From RGIG7300 sp045649645 (GTDB taxonomy: Bacteria; Bacillota; Clostridia; Oscillospirales; CAG-272), in NCBI GenBank assembly GCA_045649645.1, contig JAZRQH010000172.1, forward strand, positions 1 to 64,000: 64,000 nucleotides of DNA, given 5' to 3'. Made by a program: the position numbers and the translations under genes. The notes beneath the pieces were generated by a model. That model worked only from the letters and a program-made list of their open reading frames with translations. It was not told the origin of the DNA and searched no databases. This document shows positions 57,637-64,000 of this stretch, one piece after another (the stretch's first letter is position 1; every line of letters begins with the position of its first letter).

Positions 57637-58819
57637 TAATATTTTCTAAAAGATCCTTTGTAAGGTCAAGTGATTCCCAAGGAAGATCTATATCTTCTCT
57701 GCCCATATGTCCGTATGCTGCGGTCTGACGATAGATGGGACGGCGAAGTCCGAATCTCTCGATAATCGCAGCAGGACGAAGATCGATAGACTTCTTAACA
57801 GCCTCTGCGATGGCAGCTTCGTCTACCTTTGCTGTACCGAAGGTTTCAACGAGCAGAGATACGGGATGAGCTACGCCGATAGCATATGCGATCTGTACCT
57901 CACACTTATCCGCAAGACCTGCGTTAACAACGTTCTTAGCGATATAACGCGCAGCATATGCAGCACTGCGGTCAACCTTTGTGGGGTCCTTACCCGAGAA
58001 CGCACCGCCGCCGTGACGGGAATAACCGCCGTAGGTATCTACAATGATCTTTCTGCCTGTAAGACCGGAGTCACCCATAGGACCGCCGATAACAAATCTG
58101 CCGGTGGGATTAACGTATATCTTAGTGTTTTCATCCATAAAATCAGCAGGAATAGTAGCCTTGATGACCTTATTGATCATATCCTCGCGGATCTGCTCAA
58201 GAGTAACGTCATCATCATGCTGTGTAGACAGAACTACGGTGTCAACTCTTTCGGGCTTACCGTTGACGTATTCAATGGTGACCTGAGACTTACCGTCGGG
58301 ACGAAGGTAAGTGAGCTCGCCGGATTTTCTTACGTCTGTAAGCTTTCTTGCAAGCTTGTGTGCAAGGGATATGGGCATAGGCATGAGCTCGGGAGTTTCG
58401 TTTGAGGCAAAGCCGAACATCATACCCTGGTCACCTGCGCCTGTGTCGTATCGGTCTGCCATTTCGCCGCTCTTAGCTTCAAGTGCCTTATCAACACCCA
58501 TAGCGATATCAGGAGACTGCTTGTGGATCATATTGATGATAGCGCAGGTTTCAGCATCAAAGCCGTACTTAGCGCGGTTATAGCCAATGTCGTTTACAAC
58601 GTCACGGATAATGGTCTGAAAATCAACCTGAGCCTTAGTGGTGATCTCACCCATTACGGTTACAACGCCTGTAGTAGTTGTTGTTTCGCAAGCAACACGG
58701 GACATAGGATCCTGACGGAGCATTTCGTCAAGTATTGCATCGGAAATGCAATCGCACATTTTATCGGGATGTCCTTCTGTAACAGACTCGGAGGTGAAAT
58801 AAGTAATTATATCCTTCAT
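57629..58819 (-). CDS. metK: S-adenosylmethionine synthetase
   Basis: MetK makes SAM from methionine and ATP. The 396-aa protein has ESVTEGHPDKMCDCISDAILD, GEITTKAQVDF, the GAGDQGMMFGFA ATP-binding hexapeptide region, GGPMGDSGLTGRKIIVDTYGG and HGGGAFSGKDPTKVDRSAAYAAR. ATG 58819 is selected because AAAGGAAG lies 6 nt upstream and the length fits the family; the frame is open upstream, but that stretch is the riboswitch expression platform. Expression is predicted to fall when SAM is plentiful, via the S-box riboswitch directly upstream. Confidence 0.97.
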   Translation of the reverse strand: MKDIITYFTSESVTEGHPDKMCDCISDAILDEMLRQDPMSRVACETTTTTGVVTVMGEITTKAQVDFQTIIRDVVNDIGYNRAKYGFDAETCAIINMIHKQSPDIAMGVDKALEAKSGEMADRYDTGAGDQGMMFGFASNETPELMPMPISLAHKLARKLTDVRKSGELTYLRPDGKSQVTIEYVNGKPERVDTVVLSTQHDDDVTLEQIREDMINKVIKATIPADFMDENTKIYVNPTGRFVIGGPMGDSGLTGRKIIVDTYGGYSRHGGGAFSGKDPTKVDRSAAYAARYIAKNVVNAGLADKCEVQIAYAIGVAHPVSLLVETFGTAKVDEAAIAEAVKKSIDLRPAAIIERFGLRRPIYRQTAAYGHMGREDIDLPWESLDLTKDLLENINA

Positions 58820-58839
58820 TTTGTACTTCCTTTCTAAAC

Positions 58840-58972
58840 AAACAGCGTCTTGGGCAAACCCCAAGACGCTAAAGAACAATATCGCTCTCATCTCTCAGGA
58901 TTTAGCACCTTGCATATGCAGGTTGCCGGGCTTCATAGGGCCAGTCCCTCCGCCGCTCTTGATAAGATATTT
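58840..58972 (-). ncRNA. SAM-I (S-box) riboswitch with terminator, upstream of metK
   Basis: The minus strand carries the S-box core in order: P1 5' strand CTTATC, the AAGAG start, the GGAGGGACTGGCCC kink-turn region, TGAAGCCCGGCAACC, a variable stem with GGTGCTAAATCC, and the P1 3' strand GATGAG (58887-58966 for the aptamer). The expression platform is a perfect 11-bp hairpin AGCGTCTTGGG/CCCAAGACGCT (58844-58870) followed by GTTTGTTT. The U-tract is interrupted, so termination may be incomplete. SAM binding should favour this terminator and lower metK-recD2-comF expression. Family assignment rests on motif order. Confidence 0.95.
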
Positions 58973-58982
58973 TATTGCTTAC

Positions 58983-59011
58983 AGTATAACAAATATTTAT
59001 GAATAATGCAA
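58983..59011 (-). promoter_or_regulatory. Predicted promoter for the SAM riboswitch-metK unit
   Basis: On the minus strand TTGCAT (59006-59011) and TATACT (58983-58988) are separated by 17 nt. The -35 lies 3 bp beyond the serA stop, and no terminator separates serA from this promoter. Confidence 0.78.
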
Positions 59012-59014
59012 TAA

Positions 59015-60178
59015 TTATTTTATAACATTTATTCTGATGATATCTTCGATAGAATTGATCTTTTCGATGATGGTTTCAGGTATCTCACCGAGGATCTCGA
59101 TTACAGTATAAGCAAAGTTACCCTTGGAACCGCTTGCCATATTCTCTATGTTGATTCCCTCTTCAGATACGATACCGGTTATATTGGCGATGATGGCAGG
59201 AATATTCTTGTGCATGATACAGATACGCGCATCACCGTCGTGACCGATAGAAATATTAGGATAGTTAACGCTGTTCTTGATGTTACCAGTCTTAAGGAAC
59301 TCAACGAGCTGATGAGCTGCCATAATAGCGCAGTTATCCTCAGATTCAGCAGTAGAAGCACCAAGATGAGGAATTGTTACGATACCGGGAGTATTGATAG
59401 TCTCCTCCGTGGGGAAATCTACAACATATCTCTTGACCTTACCGGAAGCGATAGCTGCCTTCATATCAGCCGCATTCACCAGATCAGCTCTGGAAAGATT
59501 GATGATGCGTACACCGTCATTCATCTTAGCAAAGTTCTCTTCGCAGAACATACCCTTTGTTTCAGGAGTAGAAGGCACGTGAACAGAGATATAATCAGCG
59601 TGAGCGTATACCTCATCATAGCTTGCAGCCTTGCGGACAGATCTGGAAAGTCTCCATGCCTGTTCAACGGTAACGTAGGGGTCGTAGCCTATAACCTTCA
59701 TGCCGAGATCATCTGCTACGTTAGCAACCATACCGCCGATAGCACCGAGACCAATAACGCCCAGAGTCTTGCCTGCAAGCTCGTTGCCTGCAAACTGAGA
59801 CTTACCCTTCTCTACCAGCTTAGCAACATTTTCCTGACCTGCAAGAGAATTAGCCCAGTTAACACCTCCGACAACATCGCGTGCAGCAAGCAGCAGCGCA
59901 CAGATAGCAAGCTCCTTAACGCCGTTCGCGTTAGCACCGGGTGTGTTGAACACAACGATACCCTGCTCTGCACACTTTTCAACGGGGATATTGTTTACGC
60001 CTGCACCGCAACGTGCTATTGCCTTGAGCTCGGGAGCGAACTCCATGTCGTGCATAGCAGCGGAACGGACCATAATTGCATCGGGATTTTCTACGTCGTC
60101 AGCAACGTGATACGCTTTCTTGTCAAAGATATCTGTGCCAACCTTAGCTATCTTATTTAAAAGTTTGATATTATACAT
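59015..60178 (-). CDS. serA: D-3-phosphoglycerate dehydrogenase
   Basis: SerA oxidises 3-phosphoglycerate to phosphohydroxypyruvate, the first step of serine synthesis. The 387-aa product has the substrate domain (RSAAMHDMEFAPELKAIARCGAGVNNI), the NAD-binding VIGLGAIGGMVANVADDLGMKVIGYDP, RIINLSRADLVN, the catalytic His in IPHLGASTAESEDNCA, and a C-terminal ACT domain (about 318-387; NIPAIIANITGIVSEEGINIENM). The ACT domain makes serine feedback likely. SD CGGAG precedes ATG 60178; the gene follows serC by 5 bp and ends the pfp-nitroreductase-serC-serA unit. Confidence 0.96.
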   Translation of the reverse strand: MYNIKLLNKIAKVGTDIFDKKAYHVADDVENPDAIMVRSAAMHDMEFAPELKAIARCGAGVNNIPVEKCAEQGIVVFNTPGANANGVKELAICALLLAARDVVGGVNWANSLAGQENVAKLVEKGKSQFAGNELAGKTLGVIGLGAIGGMVANVADDLGMKVIGYDPYVTVEQAWRLSRSVRKAASYDEVYAHADYISVHVPSTPETKGMFCEENFAKMNDGVRIINLSRADLVNAADMKAAIASGKVKRYVVDFPTEETINTPGIVTIPHLGASTAESEDNCAIMAAHQLVEFLKTGNIKNSVNYPNISIGHDGDARICIMHKNIPAIIANITGIVSEEGINIENMASGSKGNFAYTVIEILGEIPETIIEKINSIEDIIRINVIK

Positions 60179-60183
60179 TGTTA

Positions 60184-61275
60184 TTACTCCGCCTTAGGAT
60201 TATTTTTTGCGAATTCCTTCATGAATTCAACCAGTGCAACTACACCCTCGGTGGGCATAGCGTTATAGATGGACGCTCTCATGCCGCCAACAGAACGGTG
60301 CCCCTTGATGTTCTTAAAGCCTGCTGCGCCTGCTTCGGTAGCGAACTTCTTGTCGAGCTCAGCATCGCCTGTAACGAAGGTAACGTTCATCATAGAACGC
60401 GCTTCCTTTTCTGTAGGAGCGATATAGTAATCCTGGCTATCAAGATAATCGTAAAGAACAGCGCACTTCTTTTCGTTGATCTCCTTCATGCCTTCAAGAC
60501 CACCGATAGAGAGGATCCACTCGTAAACGAGCTTAGCAACGTAGATGCACCAGCAAGGAGGGGTATTGTACATTGAATCTGCATCAGCAATGGTCTTATA
60601 ATCGAGCATTACAGGGATATCCTCTCTTGCGTTGCCCATAAGATCCTCACGAATTATAACGATAGTAAGACCTGCGGGAGCCATATTCTTCTGCGCGCCG
60701 GCATAGATAACGCCGAACTTGGAAACATCAACAGGCTCGGAGATAATGCAGGAGCTCATATCAGCTACCAGAGGAATGTCACCTGTATCGGGGATATAAT
60801 TCCACTTGGTTCCGTAGATGGTGTTGTTAAAGCAGATATGTACGTAGTCAGCGTCAGGTCTGAAGTCTTCCTTGGTGAGCTTGGGGATATATGTATTGTT
60901 CTTATCCTCGCTTGATGCAACAAGCTTAACGTCACCGTACTTCTGAGCTTCCTTATAAGCCTTCTTGGAGAACTGACCGGTTACAACGTAATCAGCCTTC
61001 TTGTTCTTATTCATAAGATTAAGAGGAACTGCAGAGAACTGAGTGGAAGCACCGCCCTGTACAAAGAGAACCTTGTAATTATCGGGGATGTTCATCAGCT
61101 TACGGAGCAGAGCTTCAGCATCCTTAATGATAGCATCATATTCCTTGGAACGGTGGCTCATCTCCATAACGGACATACCGCTGTTCTGATAGCAAATCAA
61201 ATCCTTCTGACAAGCCTCTAAAACAGCCATAGGAAGCATGGAGGGACCTGCAGAAAAGTTATATACTCTGTTCAT
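60184..61275 (-). CDS. serC: Phosphoserine aminotransferase
   Basis: SerC transfers an amino group from glutamate to phosphohydroxypyruvate with PLP, giving O-phosphoserine. The 363-aa product starts with VYNFSAGPSMLPMAVLEAC and has SGMSVMEMSHRSKEYD, FVQGGASTQF, ADMSSCI, the PLP lysine in YAGAQKNMAPAGLTIVII and the RASIYNAMPTEGVVALVEFM end; all are typical. SD AGGAG lies before ATG 61275. It directly precedes serA, so two of the three serine-synthesis steps are encoded together; no serB is seen in the window. Confidence 0.97.
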   Translation of the reverse strand: MNRVYNFSAGPSMLPMAVLEACQKDLICYQNSGMSVMEMSHRSKEYDAIIKDAEALLRKLMNIPDNYKVLFVQGGASTQFSAVPLNLMNKNKKADYVVTGQFSKKAYKEAQKYGDVKLVASSEDKNNTYIPKLTKEDFRPDADYVHICFNNTIYGTKWNYIPDTGDIPLVADMSSCIISEPVDVSKFGVIYAGAQKNMAPAGLTIVIIREDLMGNAREDIPVMLDYKTIADADSMYNTPPCWCIYVAKLVYEWILSIGGLEGMKEINEKKCAVLYDYLDSQDYYIAPTEKEARSMMNVTFVTGDAELDKKFATEAGAAGFKNIKGHRSVGGMRASIYNAMPTEGVVALVEFMKEFAKNNPKAE

Positions 61276-61296
61276 TGTTCTTTATCTCCTGTATAG

Positions 61297-61872
61297 TTAA
61301 TTATTAATTATTAAGTCGTCGGTTTTGCGCTTGGGGACGTGATGAACGTTATTTTCATCTCTGTAATAAGCAACACTGCCGTCTTCGTCCTCGACTATGG
61401 GAAATTCAGCGGGGTATCCCAAAGCTAATGTAAGCTTCGGCTTGATGTTATCAGACAGACCGAAATGCTCTGCAACCATCGCAATATTGAAGCTGCCTAT
61501 CATACAGCAACCGATACCCTTCTCTCTTGCAAGCAGGTTTACCGTCTGTGCGGCAATACCAACGTCCTTAAGATACATCGTTTCGTTCGCGGTGACAAGC
61601 GTATCGTGACATATCACTATATACGCCGTAGGTGAATGCTCTGCATCGGGTCCGTTATAGTTCGGCAAAAGTGCAGCCCATCTCGTCTGTGAGCGCATAA
61701 AATCGCATTCAGTCTTGTCTGAGACTAAAAGGTATTTTAATGCCTGATAATTGCAACTTGCGGGAATCAGCCTTAACGTATCGATAAAGGATACAAGCTC
61801 CTGTCTTGTTACCGGCTTAGACGTATCAAAGCTTCTGATACTGCGGGCTGCAGCTACGGTATCGTGCAGCAT
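61297..61872 (-). CDS. Nitroreductase-family protein
   Basis: This 191-aa FMN-dependent enzyme of the nitroreductase superfamily has the N-terminal FMN-binding ARSIRSFDTSKPVTRQEL segment (Arg/Ser), a CNYQALKYLLV second FMN contact region, DVGIAAQTVNLLAREKGIGCCMIGSF and a final ALGYPAEFP. The ATG shares its A with the pfp stop (TAATG), so they are translationally coupled. The physiological substrate is unknown. In many relatives the true role is flavin, quinone or nitro-group reduction. A link to the neighbouring serine and glycolysis genes is not obvious from the sequence. Confidence 0.88.
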   Translation of the reverse strand: MLHDTVAAARSIRSFDTSKPVTRQELVSFIDTLRLIPASCNYQALKYLLVSDKTECDFMRSQTRWAALLPNYNGPDAEHSPTAYIVICHDTLVTANETMYLKDVGIAAQTVNLLAREKGIGCCMIGSFNIAMVAEHFGLSDNIKPKLTLALGYPAEFPIVEDEDGSVAYYRDENNVHHVPKRKTDDLIINN

Positions 61873-63098
61873 TATTTTATAACAAAGTGTACGGGAAGAC
61901 CGTTAACGTACTTGATATCAGGCTCTCCGTAGGTAAGAGGTGCGATATACTTAAGACATTCGTCGGTTACGTTATTACCGCGCTCGTTGATAAACTCGCG
62001 AGGTACCTCACGAACCATATTCGCTATCTTCTGAATATCTTCGCTGGAACACTCTACCTTATAGGGATCGTCCGAGGTTCTGACGTAAGTCATCATCTTG
62101 CCTGTAGTACCTTCAACAGCTGCATTAACTGCTGCGGCACCTACCATAACAGATTCGTCAAGGTCGGTCTTTGAAGCGATATGAGAAGCACATCTCTGAA
62201 GAATATTAAGCTCCACGGAACGAACCTTACAGCCTATTCTGTCCTTAACCGCAAGTTCAAGCGCCTTGCCTGTACCGGAAAGATAAGCGTGTCCGAAAGC
62301 ATCGGTAACACCCGACTGAGCAGAAGCTCCAACGTAGGTTCCGTCAGCAAATCTTGCGCCCTCGGAAACAGCTACTACAACGTTAGGATGTACTTCAAGT
62401 GCAGCACGTACATCATCCATAAAGTTATCCATATCGAAATCAACCTCAGGAAGATATACAAGGTCGGGAGCAACGTCAGAGTTAAGTCTGGGAAGCGCTG
62501 CTGCGCATGTAAGCCAGCCAGCGTCACGACCCATGATCTCAACGATAGTAACAGCCTTTACCTTATATACAGCAGTATCGCGGAGAATCTCCTGCATAGA
62601 AGCCGCAATATACTTGGCAGCAGAGCCGTAACCGGGAGTATGGTCGGTACCCATAACGTCGTTATCGATAGTCTTGGGAACACCCATAACTCTCATTTCG
62701 TAATCATTCTGAGCACAGTAAGCAGAAAGCTTAGCAACCGTATCCATAGAATCGTTACCGCCAATATAGAAGAAGTAACGTATATCGTGCTCCTTGAAGA
62801 AATTGATGATCTGCTCGTATACCTCGGGCTTTTCATCCATCTTGGGAAGCTTAAGTCTGCAGGAGCCGAGAGCGGCAGCGGGAGTATGGGAAAGAAGCTC
62901 AAGATCCTCTTCACCCTTTATAATTTCGGAAAGGTTGCAAATAGTGCCCTTGAGGATACCCTCAACACCGTTTAGTGCACCGTATACCGTATTGATAGCT
63001 TCGGATTCAAAAGCGCCCTTAATAACGCCCGCGAGCGTAGCATTAATGGCAGCAGTAGGTCCGCCGGACTGTCCGACGATAGCGTTTCCTATTAACAT
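61872..63098 (-). CDS. pfp: Pyrophosphate-type 6-phosphofructokinase
   Basis: This enzyme interconverts fructose 6-phosphate and fructose 1,6-bisphosphate. The 408-aa product has NAIVGQSGGPTAAINATLAGV and the substrate motif GVPKTIDNDVMGTDHTPGYGSAAKY, then VEIMGRDAGWL. The donor-site GGNDSMDT has Asp where ATP enzymes have Gly, and PKTIDND has Lys where ATP enzymes have Gly. Both features mark pyrophosphate rather than ATP as phosphoryl donor. It heads the unit containing nitroreductase, serC and serA, with a promoter upstream. A PPi-dependent enzyme saves ATP and allows reversible glycolysis, which is common in anaerobes. Confidence 0.92.
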   Translation of the reverse strand: MLIGNAIVGQSGGPTAAINATLAGVIKGAFESEAINTVYGALNGVEGILKGTICNLSEIIKGEEDLELLSHTPAAALGSCRLKLPKMDEKPEVYEQIINFFKEHDIRYFFYIGGNDSMDTVAKLSAYCAQNDYEMRVMGVPKTIDNDVMGTDHTPGYGSAAKYIAASMQEILRDTAVYKVKAVTIVEIMGRDAGWLTCAAALPRLNSDVAPDLVYLPEVDFDMDNFMDDVRAALEVHPNVVVAVSEGARFADGTYVGASAQSGVTDAFGHAYLSGTGKALELAVKDRIGCKVRSVELNILQRCASHIASKTDLDESVMVGAAAVNAAVEGTTGKMMTYVRTSDDPYKVECSSEDIQKIANMVREVPREFINERGNNVTDECLKYIAPLTYGEPDIKYVNGLPVHFVIK

Positions 63099-63135
63099 TT
63101 TCTATGATCCTTCCATAAAAATAAATATTTACTCT

Positions 63136-63164
63136 ATGATACAATATTGTGAATTAAATGTCAA
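63136..63164 (-). promoter_or_regulatory. Predicted sigma-A promoter for the pfp-serA unit
   Basis: On the minus strand a perfect TTGACA (63159-63164) and TATCAT (63136-63141) are separated by 17 nt. Confidence 0.8.
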
Positions 63165-63196
63165 TAGAATATGGACAAATTTATAAAAAAGAAGAG

Positions 63197-63225
63197 TTGA
63201 TTTAATGATACATTTCTGTTATAAT
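63197..63225 (+). promoter_or_regulatory. Predicted sigma-A promoter for the CCA-adding enzyme gene
   Basis: TTGATT (63197-63202) and a perfect TATAAT (63220-63225) are separated by 17 nt, 24 bp from the start codon. Confidence 0.8.
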
Positions 63226-63248
63226 ATCAATATTAAGGGGTGATGTCG

Positions 63249-64000
63249 ATGTTTCTGCCGGAATATGCCGCAAAAGCAATAGAAATAATGTGCAATAACG
63301 GTTATAAGGTATACCCTGTTGGCGGCTGTGTTCGTAATTATATCATGGGGCTTACGCCTGATGATTACGATATGACCACAAGTGCGCTTCCCGCAGAGAC
63401 TCTCGCAGCCTTCAAGGATTTCACTACCTTTGATGCAGGATTAAAGCACGGCACGGTGTCCGTGGTTATAGACAAACACGTTATTGAGATCACTACCCAC
63501 CGCATAGAAACATCTTATACTGACAACAGACACCCGGACGAAGTAATATTTACACGCGACCTCAGTGAGGATCTGCGCCGTCGTGATTTTACTATGAACG
63601 CTATTGCATACGATAGTGAGAGTAATAGCTTTTTTGATCCGTATAACGGTATTTCGGATATAGAGAGTAAGCTCATACGAGCTGTCGGAGATCCTGCGCA
63701 AAGATTCAACGAAGACGGTCTCAGGATCCTTCGTGCTCTACGTTTTTCTTCGGTTCTGGGGTTTGATATAGAGGACAACACCTCAGCGGCAATACACAGC
63801 TGCAAAGAATTATTAAGAAATATATCTCCTGAGCGAATATATACTGAATTCACAAAGCTTCTGTGCGGAAAGAACGTAGCAAGCGTTATTTCGGATTACC
63901 ATGACGTAATAGCAGAATTCATCCCTGAGATCACACATATGATAGGCTTTGACCAACAAAACCCTCACCACTGCTATGACGTATTCCGGCATACATTGGT
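63249..64000 (+). CDS. cca: CCA tRNA nucleotidyltransferase (partial, runs off window end)
   Basis: This class II CCA-adding enzyme repairs or adds the 3' CCA of tRNAs. About 250 N-terminal residues are visible. YPVGGCVRNYIMGLTPDDYDMTTSALP holds the DxD catalytic pair in DYDMTT; the usual GGxVRD is GGCVRN here. KHGTVSVVID, FTRDLSEDLRRRDFTMNAIAYD, RAVGDPAQRFNEDGLRILRALRFSS and the start of an HD-like segment (NPHHCYDVFRHTL) follow, suggesting the HD-domain-bearing form. ATG 63249 is chosen because AAGGGG lies 8 nt upstream; an in-frame ATG 6 bp earlier is too close. The frame has no stop before base 64000. Confidence 0.93.
   Translation, partial: MFLPEYAAKAIEIMCNNGYKVYPVGGCVRNYIMGLTPDDYDMTTSALPAETLAAFKDFTTFDAGLKHGTVSVVIDKHVIEITTHRIETSYTDNRHPDEVIFTRDLSEDLRRRDFTMNAIAYDSESNSFFDPYNGISDIESKLIRAVGDPAQRFNEDGLRILRALRFSSVLGFDIEDNTSAAIHSCKELLRNISPERIYTEFTKLLCGKNVASVISDYHDVIAEFIPEITHMIGFDQQNPHHCYDVFRHTL

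Noticed and set aside
63249..63400. Loss of function in the CCA-adding enzyme because GGxVRD reads GGCVRN
   Set aside because: The catalytic DxD pair is intact in DYDMTT and all other visible motifs are normal; the N at this site is noted only as a variant.

Overview
The window looks like the chromosome of a low-to-moderate GC, Gram-positive, probably anaerobic Clostridia-type bacterium (Firmicutes). The signs are a PolC-type replicative polymerase, SpoIVB and YlmC/YmxH-type sporulation proteins, DivIVA, an S-box (SAM-I) riboswitch, a PPi-type phosphofructokinase, the MEP isoprenoid genes, strong AGGAGG-type ribosome binding sites, and housekeeping promoters that almost all have exactly 17-nt spacers. 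The sequence alone does not support a genus.

Layout. (1) 1-16462 (+): a partial beta-helix/GLUG-like surface protein, a complete dipeptide/oligopeptide ABC transporter (binding lipoprotein with a very large insertion, two permeases, two ATPases), a small one-TM protein, and six exported proteins. The exported proteins carry TlpA-like thioredoxin domains, Ig/carboxypeptidase-regulatory-like domains, PPC-like beta sandwiches and an unrecognised shared module. I see no terminator before 16431, so this may be one long transcript. A separately promoted paralogue (16582-17757) has lost its redox cysteines. (2) 17908-20113 (-): an XRE regulator and SpoIVB. (3) 20254-22345 (+): an orphan corrinoid protein and a PepD-type dipeptidase, ending in a palindrome shared with a convergent YbaK-family deacylase. 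(4) 22852-29066 (-): glycosyltransferase, priming sugar transferase and Na/Pi symporter; then lipid kinase, glycerol kinase and BioY. (5) guaB (+), a small DUF1540 gene, DivIVA and a stand-alone nucleotidyltransferase (-), tRNA-Val and a phosphodiesterase-like gene (+). (6) 33898-37035 (+): ribulokinase plus an L-fucose/L-arabinose isomerase-family enzyme behind a repeat-containing 460-bp leader region. (7) 37077-50621 (-): a TRIC channel, tRNA-Thr and a conserved translation/isoprenoid/envelope cluster (rpsB-tsf, then pyrH-frr-uppS-cdsA-dxr-rseP-ispG-polC). (8) 50784-53604 (-): YlmC, an amidase and a polysaccharide deacetylase. (9) an aldo/keto reductase (+). (10) comF, recD2 and metK (-) behind a SAM riboswitch. 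(11) serA, serC, nitroreductase and pfp (-). (12) a partial CCA-adding enzyme (+) running off the end.

How it fits together. Most of the window is core metabolism and envelope biogenesis. UppS, CdsA, Dxr, RseP and IspG make and process lipid carriers and membrane. SerA/SerC and MetK serve amino-acid and methyl metabolism. The accessory part is the first 17.7 kb, where a peptide importer is genetically linked to a family of secreted, lipid-anchored, membrane-anchored or wall-anchored multidomain proteins with shuffled domains. This is the best candidate for an undescribed system. Other points for a second look are an apparent ATT start codon in rseP, a Gly in place of the catalytic Asp in UppS, a hairpin that contains the ribosome binding site of the DUF1540 gene, and an inverted repeat over the putative promoter of the corrinoid gene.
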